This document shows, one piece after another, positions 52,301 to 63,371 of a DNA stretch of 64,000 nt. Below the pieces are notes generated by a model. That model was not told where the DNA came from. It saw nothing but the letters and a program-made list of their open reading frames with translations, and made no database searches. The DNA is from Brevipalpus yothersi (Eukaryota; Arthropoda; Arachnida; Trombidiformes; Tenuipalpidae), in assembly GCA_003956705.1 (NCBI GenBank), contig QZCP01000346.1, positions 186,001 to 250,000 of the forward strand, written 5' to 3'. The stretch's first letter is position 1, and every line of letters begins with the position of its first letter. Both the position numbers and the translations under genes were made by a program.

Positions 52301-52564
52301 AATGATCAGATTGTTGCCAGAGTATCATTTCCATTCTTTCACTGGCACTGAAAAAGAAGATAATTGGGATAGATTTCTTACCTTTTTTCAACTCATCATC
52401 AACCATGTGGGAAAAACTTTCGTTTATCGGTCAGACATCACATTCGTTCAATGAAAGTCGTGTCCATGGATCAATGCTCACTCACCAATTCTAAATCCAC
52501 TTAACTGCTATGAATCACCATCATAAATTGGACTTTGTGCGAGCTTTTGATCAAAGAGAACGAT

Positions 52565-53130
52565 ATGAAGAGCTTATCAACCCTCTTCACCCTCTTCATA
52601 AGTATATTTCCTCCCTTATCGCTACTTATTTGCATAGTGAATTGGACTTTGCAAATGAATGTTGATAAATCGTTTTTTGGCTTATATTGTGAACTTTACA
52701 GTGTTTCCATTATTCGGAAGTTTTCTTGTGAGAAGCTTTCAAAGTTATTCTACGACATATTTGAAAAATTCCATTACTTCCATTGTGAAAGATGGTCTCG
52801 CATACATCTTCATAGAACGTAAAGCGTTCACCCATTCATTTTGAAATGTCTTTCATGGTAAGAGTTTCATGGTTTCACCATTGTATCACTACTTTACTTT
52901 ACTCTGGTCACTGTTTCGTGTACAGATTGAATCAGCTAGAAGAGAAGAATTGCAAGGAGCTATTTGTGAACTTCTAAGAGATCGAAATCAAAGGACAAGA
53001 TTTGAGCAAGTGATCACGAAAATAATTGATGAAAATATTTGTAATCTCAATGTTCAAACGAGAGATGATGACCAAACCTCAGATTTCAGAACGTGTAATG
53101 ATGAAGGGAGACCAAGTTATTTTGGAGTGA
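52565..53130 (+). repeat. Segmental duplicate, copy 1
   Basis: Matches 54765-54880 plus 56080-56560 by eye, including non-coding sequence (for example AAGTATATTTC and TTGCATAGTGAATT), the short first exon and the start of exon 2 of the zinc-finger-family gene. So both 5' flank and coding sequence were duplicated. Confidence 0.75.
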
Positions 53131-54206
53131 GTGAAAAGCTCTCCAAACAGTTAGTGAAAGATGGAAAAGTTCATCAAAAAAAATCTCAGAATTATGAGCC
53201 AAAAACATCATGGAAACTTCATCTTTCACAAACTTCAAAGCGTATTAGGGAAGAATTGGATCAACCTTCAAATTTTGATGAGCCTAATCTCGTAAGTGAA
53301 GGCAACATAAAAGTGCAAGAAAGTTCCAAGAAGATAGATGCAGAGAAATTCGAAATTCAAAGTGACTCCGAGACCAAATCAATGCTCATCGATCGTCAGA
53401 AGAAGATGAGAGTCAATTTGACTGATGACAATATCTATATTAATAAATCAACTGGCTTTGGATACCAAATCATTTACCAAGGGGAAGCAATCGATAAGGA
53501 GTGTTTGAAACAGATTACTAAAACAAAAGCTCAGATGACAAAGTGTGGATGGCTTCTGTGTAAGATTCATGATGAGTGTAGGTTTTCAAAGCCTCCAGAA
53601 AAGGGGAAGTTGAGAAGAGACCAATATCGATTAAATCAAGACTCCGAAAAGCACATCAGAGCTAATTTAGTTAAATATTTCTGCAGAGTATGTCTTCATG
53701 CACTCAGCTATTCGGGAAACTTTGTATCTCATCTAAGAAGGCACCTAAAACCAAGCCCCTCAAAATGTTCTGAGGGACCAGCAGGAGGAGTGGATATCAG
53801 AAAGATTATGCCCAAAATCATGCAACCTCACCCAGATTTATCATTAATTGATTTTCAAGGAAAATATAGACTCAAACTTACTAGCCAGAATATGCACAGT
53901 TTTTCAGAATCCAACTGTAAATATCAAATTTACTACAAAGGTCAAGCTATCGACAAAGATCAATTGAAGGAAATCATGGAGAGAAAGGTTATCAAATCGA
54001 AATCTGGATTATTTCTCTGCCCACTCCATGAAGACTGTCCATATTCGAGAGAGAAATTATCGATAAAAAGAAAATACCAATTTAACAAATGTGTTTTGAG
54101 GCATACTGGAGCTGCTTTCATCACATATTTGTGTAGACATTGTTTTCATAAATTCAATAGCTTGTGTACCACCCGTGAACATCTCAGAATTCACTATAAT
54201 TCATGA
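52846..54206 (+). CDS. Two-module CHCH + C2H2 zinc-finger-like protein, unrecognised family
   Basis: Proposed exon 1 is 52846-52857 (MSFM, followed by GTAAGA); exon 2 is 52926-54206. Together they give 430 residues. The tiny first exon is supported because the truncated copy at 56280 keeps the same ATG-TC-TTCATG-GT layout. Residues 5-45 are a charged helical module (IESARREEL...ENICNLN), followed by a basic linker to about 164. Module 1 is 165-277 and module 2 is 312-427. Each has YQIxYxGxAIDxxxLKxI, then C-x2-H-x2-C (216/219/222; 369/372/375), a His (247; 397), and nine residues later a canonical C2H2 finger C-x2-C-x12-H-x3-H (257/260/273/277; 407/410/423/427). Two zinc sites per module are inferred. 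Nucleic-acid binding is possible but not shown. I do not recognise the module. Confidence 0.8.
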
Positions 54207-54764
54207 GAACTCATGAGTATAAAATCTGAATGTTAATTTGAAGAATCGTTCAGCTCTTCGCTCATTTCAATACTGTCAATAAGATACAAATTGATCATCA
54301 AAATGTTCTGATTTCAAATAGAGTGATAGGAATTTTGCATGAAGAACAGAAAATTTGGATCATGATTGAGCTCTCTCTAGATATCTATATACCTTTTAAC
54401 TTTGCATTTTGCTCTCTTCTCAAAAAACCCACAGTCATCAGCAAGGATTGACATGCATTCCAACGAACTAGTTGATTAGGTATTTTTGAAGATTCTTCCG
54501 GAGACCTTCAATGACACAAGTGCCAACTAGATAGATATGCTTTCATCTGAGTTGCAATATTTTATGCATATTATTTTTTATATTTAGCCTATTGACAATA
54601 GTCAGAATTATGAGCATTCCACTTTGAATATCCTTTTTGGTTTGGGATCTCGTTAGCTTATTAGTTTGTCCATCATTTTCAATCACATTTCACGTAACTC
54701 TGTGATAAAAAAGAGAAAATGAGAATAGCTATTGCTTGCAAAAAAGATCAGATAAAGCAAATTC
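54207..54764. other. Intergenic sequence after the two-module gene
   Basis: AT-rich sequence with no supported ORF; should include the 3' UTR of the preceding gene. Confidence 0.5.
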
Positions 54765-55060
54765 CACGGGAGCTGTCTATCAGAGAAGAGGGGCTAATCA
54801 ACCCTTCCTCTCCTCTCCACAAGTATATTTCATCCCTTATCACTACTATTATTTGCATAGTGAATTAGACTTGCAATTGAAAATTACATTAAGCTACATC
54901 AAGTTTCTTGATCGAGGGGGGACTATGAAAATCCAATTTCGAACCCTTAGCACGTGAATTCGTTCATCCTCTGGAATAAGTTTGAGATAGAAAAAAAATT
55001 AGAAAACTTATGAAATAGGAAATATTATCAAAGCTTACTGTGAATTTCATCAACATCTCT

Positions 55061-55243
55061 TTACAAAGATTTCTCCTCCTCGTCGAACAGCGAATGGTCA
55101 TCAGTCTCCGAGTATTCATCTCCATCTCTTTCTGAGAGGAATTTGAACCCGAGAATATTATAACATTCATTTTTGGTGTAGAGATCTTTGATAATTTTTT
55201 TTCTACGAAATCTTGTCAGTTTTTCTACATTTTCCAATCTCTC
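55061..55243 (-). CDS. Possible terminal exon of the same minus-strand gene
   Basis: After an acceptor-like GATGTAG an open frame of 60 codons ends with an acidic tail (DGDEYSETDDHSLFDEEE). It begins with a basic stretch, LTRFRRKKIIKDLY. Immediately upstream in another frame is a charged stretch (SLEDKLEERQISRKSKQ) ending in TGA, so either a missed intron, an assembly indel or gene decay separates them. Very tentative. Confidence 0.3.
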   Translation of the reverse strand, partial: ERLENVEKLTRFRRKKIIKDLYTKNECYNILGFKFLSERDGDEYSETDDHSLFDEEEKSL

Positions 55244-55354
55244 CTACATCACTGTTTGGACTTTCTCGAAATCTGTCTTTCTTCTAACTTGTCTTCCAGA
55301 GACTCTATCGTTTTGCCCGAGGGGTCGCCATCTTTTTTTGAGCAAATTAGAGAG

Positions 55355-55699
55355 TTATCTGGAACATGAGTTTGTAAATTGCTGACAGTGCATCAAGAGG
55401 AGTGCCTGTAAGGTGAGTTTTTGGTTAGCCTCTCCAGTCATTTTCTCCTCTCCAGCGTGAAAAAAGGGACATTCCAATGAAGAGAAGTCCTTGTCTGGCC
55501 AAAAAGGTGGGTAAATTGGACTGGGTCCCTTAGAGAAGAAGACACGGTTCCCGAGATCTGCGAGATCAATTAATAATTTACCACTTCGAACATCTTTTGC
55601 ATAGAATGGTTCATGAATATCTCTACAATCTTCGCTATGCCATGCTGGTAACTCTATTTTGAAAACGCAATCTGGGCAGAATTTTGAAGTCCGAGGCAT
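55355..55699 (-). CDS. Unrecognised ORF in the insertion, Cys-containing
   Basis: Reading from ATG at 55699 the frame stays open for 114 codons: MPRTSKFCPDCVF near the start, WHSEDCRDIHEPFY, then VFFSKGPSPIYPPFWPDKDF and LECPFFHAGEE. The composition (CxxC, aromatic and charged residues evenly mixed) looks like real protein rather than chance, but I recognise no family. No GT donor that would join it to the downstream candidate exon is obvious, so it may be a broken gene or cargo of a mobile insertion. Confidence 0.4.
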   Translation of the reverse strand: MPRTSKFCPDCVFKIELPAWHSEDCRDIHEPFYAKDVRSGKLLIDLADLGNRVFFSKGPSPIYPPFWPDKDFSSLECPFFHAGEEKMTGEANQKLTLQALLLMHCQQFTNSCSR

Positions 55700-56279
55700 C
55701 TCACGGTGTGAGATTATGGTGGGGCAATTTGCACCATGATATCTGTCCAAATCTTCTTTTTGTCTTTATCTTCCTTCCCTCTTTTTACCTTCAACTCCTA
55801 TTACTTTTTCCTTTTTCTTCTCTTCTCCTCTTTTTAATTTATTTTGAGACCTTTTTCAATCACATGATCGATCTCTATCACGCAACAATAAAGATTGAAT
55901 CTTTGGAGATGGGAAAAGCATCCAATCGTTGCACTTCATAGTTTATGTAGAGATTCCCGTCTCTTTGCTCCTTTTTTTGTTCTCAACAATGAGTCAAGCC
56001 GAGTCTCGCAAAATACACACAGACACACACGAAATGTAACCTTCACAATTGTCGATGAACACTAACACTCGATGTCAATCATCTGGAATCTAGTCAGAAC
56101 ATTGATGAGTCTTCTCTTTGGTTCACACCACTGCATGTTCATTTTTTCAAAGCTTTATTGTAAGAACCTTCCAAAGTTCTTTCTGCAACATATTAAACCA
56201 TTTGATTATTTCGATTGTGGACGATCTTCTCACATACAGTTGTTCAGAGAACGCGAAGCATTTGTAAATTTATGTTAAA

Positions 56280-56576
56280 ATGTCGTTCATGGTGAGAGTT
56301 TCACCCCTTCATCACTATTTTACCTTACACTAATCATCATTCCGTTTACAAATTGAATCAGCCAAAAGAGAGGAGCTGAGAGAAGCTGTTCGTGAACTCC
56401 TGAGTAATCGAAGTCAAAGTACAAGATTTGAGAAAGTGATGAGGAAAATAGTTGATGAAACTATTTGTAATCTCAATGCTCAAAAGAGAGAGGATGATCA
56501 AGCCCCAGATCTCATGATCGGTTCTGATAAAGGGGAGCCAACTAAGTTTAGAAAGAAATTCGAGCTCAACTGCTGA
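56280..56576 (+). pseudogene. Truncated copy of the zinc-finger-family gene
   Basis: The ATG-TCG-TTC-ATG mini-exon (56280-56291) and its GTGAGA donor are kept. The intron acceptor has changed: GTGTACAG before the intact gene's exon 2 is GTTTACAA here. The body from 56352 is open for 74 codons and keeps the N-terminal helical module (IESAKREELREAV, RFEKVMRKIVDE, ICNLN), then stops at 56574-56576 before any zinc module. No module remnants follow to 56850. Confidence 0.75.
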
Positions 56577-56857
56577 AATTTTCTCCATTGAGAGATCTTC
56601 AAGATTAATGCAGAGGCTTGGTGCTCGAAAAAGTTCAAAGCATGAATGCTGACCTTTTCATTGATCTCTCATCATTGAATCTGTTTATTTATTTTAGAAT
56701 AAGAATTTCTGAGCCTTTTTTTCATTCATCGTTTTTGAGGTGAATAGCTATCGTAGGTTCTCAATCAGACGTATGATAAATCTTGCATCGAAAAGGACCA
56801 GCATATGTGTGGTCCCAGCGATGAATGGTCTCAGATTTCTAGATCATATGATCTCCT

Positions 56858-57539
56858 CTATTTTTTGCCAATTCCCATAGATCTCAGCTTTGGATGGGCA
56901 CAAGCCTGGTGAGAACAGAAAGTTTAATGCAACCTCCAGTATAAAAAATGGAGTTCATGAATGCTTACCTGCACTTTTTGGGCAGTTGGAATATCAGCTT
57001 GATACTTGTGAAGACAGGCCACAGACTTCAAGAGCAGAAAAGTATCAAAATGATCAATTGTATCCTGGATTTCAACCTCAATAATACTCACGGCTTGATC
57101 CAAAGGTTTCTCACAAAATGCTATCAATTCACTGCCTGTCTTCATTTTAACCATCTTCACAATAGGTGGACATTTGAAAAACTCTTCTCCTTTACTTCCC
57201 ATAAGCTTGCGCTGAGAAATACCGAGATTCAATGTTATATTACAAGTATTCTCAATCAATACTTGCGAAGCAACTCACCATGCAACCAAAGGCTATTTTT
57301 TCATGATGTGTTAAATTCATTGACTTATCTTCCGCAATGTGCTTGAGCAAACTGTAAAGTTTCGGAAAGTTCGATTTAATGGTGACTTTTGGTGAACCAG
57401 TTGTCTTGGCTGCCACGGAATGGAATAGAACCAGAATGAGGAAGATGAGACCAGATACAAATATTCTATAGTTTAGTGGATTAGAGGTGATTCTCGATGA
57501 CTGTGAGTCATCAAAATTCTTTTGGGCACACATTTTCAT
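56858..57539 (-). CDS. Small secreted Cys-containing protein A, unknown family
   Basis: Four minus-strand exons, all phase 0: 57279-57539, 57092-57211, 56969-57025 and 56858-56905; 161 residues. Residues 1-23 are hydrophilic, then a signal-type hydrophobic segment (YRIFVSGLIFLILVLF) ends near HSVAA. The mature part has KLYSLLKHIAE, FGC, FFKC, AFC, VAC and ACAH, one cysteine or more per exon. The 66-base segment 57026-57091 has no in-frame stop and could be read through, but it starts GTGAGT, ends AG, and sits exactly at an intron of paralogue B; I therefore call it an intron. Function unknown; secretion is inferred from the signal segment. No domain recognised. Confidence 0.72.
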
Positions 57540-58485
57540 TGTGATTACGTTCGGAAATAGATTTTTGGACTATAATCCTTGATGACAAAGCAAATTCTAG
57601 TTTGCAAGAATTATTCAGTGTGATGTGGCAAAGTTCTCGCCCTTTGCGTCAGTTTTCATTAAACTCGCAGCTCGAATAACATTTATGTGCTCAGTGGAAG
57701 TTCTTATCAAGTTACATTTGATAGGAATTCTAACAATATATCGATAAAGTGAATTGATTGTAATGTCGTTAATATTCATCGAAGCTATACTTGTAAAGTC
57801 AAATCTTAGCCAAAGCTAGAAGCTTTTTTTCTGACAAAAACATACTCTCTGATGTTAAAATGCAAACTGTTAGGAAGGTTTAATGGCAAAAATATCATTC
57901 ATTTGCCAAAAGCTCTCAGATTTTTTCCAAAGTTAATTATTTCACTTGAACCCTGTCCCTCTATTTGCCATCTATATTCAGATTTATTTATTGCTACCAT
58001 CTCTTCACATGCCTGGTTATCCTTTGTCAGACTGAAATCAAAGGGAAACCTTTCATTCATTCTAGAAAGTTTTGTCTGCATCTCAGGATAACTCTTCTTG
58101 AGTACAGATATTGGAGGATCTCGTAGTTGACAGTCCATTTTTAGTGATGACTTCATAAAATCGTATCATTTGATACGTACCATTATCTATTCTTGAATGT
58201 TTTTTAGAACGATTGAATACAGTTGACTTTGAGCTCTACTTTGCGCAAATAATTTGATACAATTCTACCAATACAACCTCAAATGATTACTTCCCTTGGA
58301 ATGTCGTCTTCTCAATTTTTTTATTAGTACCGATGATTTTAGAGCTATCAATACATGTACCGGGTTAGCACTCTTACAGGTAGTAATCGATATGATTAGT
58401 AGACTATTCAGCCATATTCTCAACCATCGATCTTGGATGCCCTTTCCTTCTGTGACCGAGCTTAGATGTGAACATAATCATGACA
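57540..58485. other. Intergenic between paralogues A and B
   Basis: Should hold the promoter of A and the 3' flank of B. One minus-strand ORF (57899-58156) was considered and not accepted. Confidence 0.5.
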
Positions 58486-59165
58486 TTAATATTCTGATGA
58501 ATCCCATCTTATCAAATGCTTTTTTACCTTTTTATGGGCACATTTCTAAAGGAAACGAAGGAATTTCATATTAATAATATTAATAATGGTTGTAACTCAG
58601 GCCAAGAAAATCATACCTTGATTTTGTTCATGGATGGAAGTCTGGCATGAAGCTTTATGAAGCAGTTGATAACCTTAGATATTATTTCGATAATCAATGA
58701 AGTGAAGTAATAAGCAAAGAAATTTCAATCAATAGCTTAGCTTACCAATTCATCTGGCTCTCTTCCTTCACAATATGTGGTCATTTCTTGGCTTGTCTTC
58801 AAGCCAACCATCCTCATCATTTGCTGACATCTGAAAATAGCGTCCCTTTTTTGTTTATGGAGTAATTTGTGCTGAAAATATGAGATTACACTTCTATCAG
58901 CATTCTATTTTGAAAGCTTGAACCAAAGTCTTACGAAACAATCGAAAGCTTTATCAGCATGCAGTGTTACATTCCGACTTCTAGCAATATGCGCCAGGAG
59001 ATCACAAATCTTATCACGACCCTGCTTCACGATTGCTGGAGATGGTGTTGTTGAGGCTGTCACAGAATTCAAGCAGGACAGACTGAAGATGACTAGAGAG
59101 AATATTAGAAGTGAACATCCCAAGGAATCAAGATTTCGATCAGGTTTATTTGAACTTTCCACCAT
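58486..59165 (-). CDS. Small secreted Cys-containing protein B, paralogue of A
   Basis: Four minus-strand exons, all phase 0: 58935-59165, 58746-58871, 58617-58673 and 58486-58545; 157 residues. The signal-type segment LLIFSLVIFSLSCLNSVTA is followed by a mature part that aligns to protein A: KICDLLAHIAR, FDC, FRC, KTSQEM, TYC, INC and KCAH. Exon 3 is 57 bases (19 codons) in both genes and all intron positions match. B has one extra cysteine (KIC) where A has tyrosine. Same strand and about 1 kb apart, so tandem duplication is likely. The start is the first ATG of the frame. Confidence 0.72.
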
Positions 59166-59868
59166 GCTGATTACACTCAAAACCAGATAAGCTCTTATGA
59201 AAACAAACTAGGCAACTAATTGAAGTCCAACCTTCGAGGAATAGGTTAATTCACTGTGTGATTTCGTGGCTTCTAGTTGATATGACGTAAATTTCCATTT
59301 TATTTTTGATTCTCAAATAACATGAAGGGCAAGTGAACTTGACTTTGAAGTCAAGTTCTCTATCGAAAACACTCAATTACCTTGATCATTATCAAAATTA
59401 GTTCCCTGACACCCCTTCCGAGTACTTCATGGACAAGCTAACATTTTCAACTTTTTCGATTTCTCTAGCTATGAGAATCAAAATTCCTAATACCTTAATT
59501 ACTATTCATTCCATGTTATAGAATTGGATAAGCTTAACAACGTGAAACATCATTCAGATGTATCAACATTTCCACTGATGGTAGTAATCATTGTTGACCT
59601 CGAATTGGGGAGAATTTTCCTCTCAACTACATCAGAATATTTAGCATTGGCTCAAGCTTTCAAGCGAAAAAACTTCAGTAAGGGATAGTCTTACTGTTAA
59701 CGTCAATTAGAATAAAATACCATACACGTCATTGAATTCTTCCAAGGGAAAAGCCTGAATTCTCAATTAGCTCGATGTGATTTTTTATTAGAGTTCTGGC
59801 TTACCTGCAGTTACATTGAAATGATCTGATCAAGATCACCTCGATTTTATATTGTGGAAATTTTTAGC
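59166..59868. other. Divergent intergenic, protein B / thyroglobulin-type gene
   Basis: AT-rich with no ORF supported. Contains both upstream regions. Confidence 0.5.
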
Positions 59869-60410
59869 ATGAAATTTTTATTGGTCCACTTGTTTGTACT
59901 TGTGTTCCTCTCATTGATCTCACCTCAAAGCTATGGGCAAGGTTAGTACTTCTGTATTCCTTCAGGAGTCGTGATTGAAGTTCAAATGAGATTGAAAGCC
60001 TTAGTTTCTTAATTTATTCAAGTTAATTTAACTAAAACCATTCAAAGCCATGCCACCAATTTGAATCAAACTAACTCAACTCCAGTTGAAAAGCCCAATT
60101 GTTGGGGAGACCGAAAAGCAGCTTTGACCAAGGCAAGTCAGTAGACTTTTTCTAGACACATCTGAATTCTTGTTTCAAAACACAGTTTTGTAATTGAATT
60201 TGATTACCAGAAAAGGGTTTCATAGTTGACTTTGTACCTACATGTGATTCCGATGGAAATTATTCAACGTGGCAATCATGGGAAACAAAGAGTTTCTGCA
60301 TGACACCAGAAGGAAAATTTGTGAAAGAAACGGAGGGACAAAGTCAGGAAGATTGTAGCAAGTATCGAACAAAAAAACCAAGCATCGTGAACAGAGACCT
60401 TCTAGGCTAA
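59869..60410 (+). CDS. Short secreted thyroglobulin type-1-like protein
   Basis: Three small exons, 59869-59941, 60023-60136 and 60211-60410, join in phase to give 128 residues. MKFLLVHLFVLVFLSLISPQ is a clear signal peptide. A Thr/Asn-rich stretch with several N-x-T/S sites follows. The domain is thyroglobulin type-1-like: CWGDRKAAL, then DFVPTCDSDGNYSTWQSW (the family block xCDxxGxYxxxQ), then SFCMTPEGKF, and a last Cys in EDCSKY. The usual CWCV is reduced to a single Cys and the Cys after Gln is missing, so the disulphide pattern is altered. Some family members (thyropins) inhibit cysteine proteases; that role is only a possibility here. The second donor GTCAGT is weak but is the only one that keeps frame. 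AATAAA at 60621-60626 may be its poly(A) signal. Confidence 0.7.
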
Positions 60411-61629
60411 TCCTGTGGATGATCAAGATGTAGTCAGTGGAACAATTCAGGATAGATACCAAGATTCATCAAAGTGAATCGAGAAAATTTCCTCCAATCC
60501 TATCTCAAGCTAAGATCCGGAGCAGTACAGTAGCAGGATAGATCTGAAATTGGTCATGGGATTGAAGAAGCAAAAATTTGCTTAGATTATTGTGATTCAT
60601 TGTCATAACGCTACATTCAGAATAAATCATTCATTGTTCTAGATCGAGTGATTATCACCCTAATCTACTCCACCAGATCCTCTGGCCATCAGAATCTTAT
60701 ATTATCTAGTGATACGAATCGAGAGATCAGTGGCATACAATGTGATCATGGCCTTATTGAGAAATGCAAATAGCCACTGAAAGATGTTGATAGGCAGATA
60801 GGTTATTGAATGGGCATTCTAATGAATCTTATTTTCTGGAAATCTTAGTTCCTTGTTTGGATTGAGTCAAGAACAGGGACTTGGATCACTTTCCAAGTTT
60901 AAAGTTGTCACATGAGCTTCGGTAGCAATGGGTATTGATTTCTTCAAATTTCAATAGGACTGGCTTGAAGCTTGCTATTTGCCCTCTCAAGTTCCTATTT
61001 ATCGAAGATTGTGTAGTAAATAAAGACAATGTTTCCCTCTTCTGACAGTTTCTAGTGATCCTGTTTATTCAGAATTGATACCTCATGAGATGATACAGTG
61101 GTTTAGAGTTTAGAGAAGCCAAATAGAACTATTGAAACATTTATTGTCTAAAATTGTTCATCATTAAAGTGATCTCATCATAACAGAGCTCAAAACGACA
61201 TTAGAGTCACATTCAGAGATTCAACTTTTTCACGAGATTATTGGGACTTGTTGACAGATTCTTCATCCAAAGTACCTCTCCAGTACTATAAATGGAGAGA
61301 ATCAATAGCAAAATGATTTCATGGCAATGATGTTTTTGAATCAGATGAGATTCGAAATGGCGTGACGGCATCAATGATTGTTTCAACAAATGATGAATTA
61401 CTTTTATTCGATTTCCTCATACTTAGAGCCTATCTTGAAGAGAAACTCTCCAGAATTTTCTCCTATCCAACTTTAAGATATTCTATCTTTTCCAGCAATC
61501 GTGATCATTTCTATCTCACAAACTTGTGTGAATATTTGATGCGCAATATTTGAGCACTGAACATTGTCACTCCAACATCTTGGGAATTGTAACAATTCTG
61601 GTGCATAATAGATCCATCCTGCAGGCAGC
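60411..61629. other. Intergenic sequence before the receptor gene
   Basis: About 1.2 kb, AT-rich, with no convincing ORF. Probably contains the 3' UTR of the thyroglobulin-type gene and the promoter of the receptor. Confidence 0.5.
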
Positions 61630-63012
61630 ATGTGGGAACTTGAACTTTGGTTCAAGTCTCTGTTGGCCTCTTTATCAGCATTAAAATTGAAAGCCCGCCC
61701 GAGCTATGAAAAGATATGTGATTATGATATTGTTTCAGACATGAAACGTACAGGAATTCTCTTTTATGACATCGTTAAAGAAGAACGCGATCCAGTATCA
61801 TTTCGAATGGCATGTTTTCTGTATTATGGCTTCTTCATAGAAGTTGTGAAATTTTTGGTGATGATTTTCTGGCTCAATGTGGATACCTCTTTTCAACTAT
61901 GCGATCCAAGTTTCTTGGTCAGTCCTCAGTATAGAGTGGAACTTTTGACAATGTTGATTCAGATCAAGTTGGCATTCTTTTCGTGCTCATTTGTGCTGAA
62001 GAAAGGCTGTGAAGATCCCAAGCAATTGGATTGGCTCAAGATGTATCAACGGAATCGTGATGAAAATGGGCTTGAATGTTTGTCTCCAGAAGATTGGAAT
62101 CAAATTCGCAGTACTCAAAATCTAATGTTCAAAATTTGCTATTGGAGCTTCAGAATTTTTCTATCTGCTTCTTATTCCTCATTCCTATTGACACCTCTCT
62201 ACTTTCCCAATGACTACTGTACCATATTCATTTGGATAACTTGTCCAATCAGTTTTTTGCATTGGTTTTGTAACTTGATCACGGGTAGTACATTCGTTTT
62301 CTTACCAATGAGCTTTAATCACTTTCTCGGCTTCCGTGTCAAGAAGATTTCAGAATCAATTCGAAAGGAGACTATGTTGACTGACAGTAGTGTTCTGAAA
62401 CACTCAGTTTCCTATCTTCATGTTTATCGTCATTTTGAGAACTCTCGAAAAATTATGTGCCGGCTGCTTGGAGCAATCTTTTTCAGTATATTTGCACTTG
62501 TTCTTAACCAATATTTTCTACTTTTAACCACCGAAAGCTCTGGTCTCAGGATTTTCGTTAGTTACTTTTTGGCAATTGACTTTGCGGCGGCATTTCTCAT
62601 AGCTGTTGCTGTTGTCAAAATAAGTTCTTCTAAGGTAAGCTCCATAATTTGCCCATCTAATCATTTGAGATGAATTGAAAATTGAATATCCGACATTTTC
62701 AGCATCAAGAGCTCGTCAAGGATGTGGCCAAGTTGATGGCCAATAGGACACTCAAACCCAAATTGAAAGTATATCTTGGTGAGCTTCATGCTATGATGCT
62801 TCATCGACCGATCAACTATGAATGTTTTGATCTATTCCGATTGACTTCAATAAATGTATTCAAGGTATACATTTATTTATACTATGATATAAAGCTAAAA
62901 TTGAGTACACTAGGTACTTATTTCAGATAATAACGAAAATTTTCTCCCTACTTCACAGTTATATCAAGAAATTGCTGCATGGATGATGCTTCTAGCAACA
63001 TTTGTCAGATGA
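61630..63012 (+). CDS. Gustatory-receptor-like 7-TM protein
   Basis: Three exons, 61630-62634, 62703-62864 and 62959-63012, all phase 0, give 406 residues. About seven hydrophobic segments are visible (for example MACFLYYGFFIEVVKFLVMI, TIFIWITCPISFLHWF and GAIFFSIFALVL). A hydrophilic N terminus, a long loop before the last helices and two short C-terminal exons split by phase-0 introns are typical of arthropod gustatory receptors. The block INYECFDLFRLTSINVFKLY lies just before the last helix, where GRs carry conserved residues, but the classic TY...QF motif is not clear. Other 7-TM chemoreceptor-like families cannot be excluded. It has no DRY or NPxxY, so it is not a class A GPCR. Confidence 0.6.
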
Positions 63013-63371
63013 AATTTGAAGAATTCAAAATCTTTTCGCGGCCTCGCATGATTGAAGATGATTTCATTGGCTCCAAAGGCACTGAGAGTAGCCATTGTTA
63101 TGATGTGCTTTGAATATCAATTCTGCTAGAGAGAGTGACAACACTTTCAAATCTCAATATATCAGTCTCTTCAAAAAAAATTCAGTCAGTATCAACATCT
63201 ATTAATCTATTGTACCAAATTCTGCCAATTAAACACAAGCATTTTCGGTGTTGAATTGTGATGAATACATCATAACTTGGATCTCTATAACTTGTTTTCT
63301 ATCTCTTGTCCATTCTTAAAACAGAATACTTGAAGAAAAGTTAAGCTCAAAATTGATGGCAACATCCAAAC
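63013..63371. other. Convergent 3' flank
   Basis: AT-rich; should contain the 3' UTRs of the receptor gene and of the minus-strand zinc-finger-family gene. Confidence 0.5.

Larger units (their letters stand above)
54765..56560 (+). repeat. Segmental duplicate, copy 2, split by an insertion
   Basis: 54765-54880 matches the left part of copy 1 and 56080-56560 matches the right part. The intervening 1.2 kb (about 54890-56075) has no counterpart in copy 1, where the two parts are nearly contiguous. The insertion carries an unrecognised coding fragment on the minus strand. Confidence 0.7.

Noticed and set aside
57899..58156. 85-codon minus-strand ORF between paralogues A and B
   Set aside because: Has an ATG and reasonable composition but no similarity to A or B, no signal segment and no splice evidence.
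61362..61553. 63-codon ORF just upstream of the receptor gene
   Set aside because: Tested as a possible receptor exon; no donor joins it in phase to 61630 and the receptor has its own ATG.
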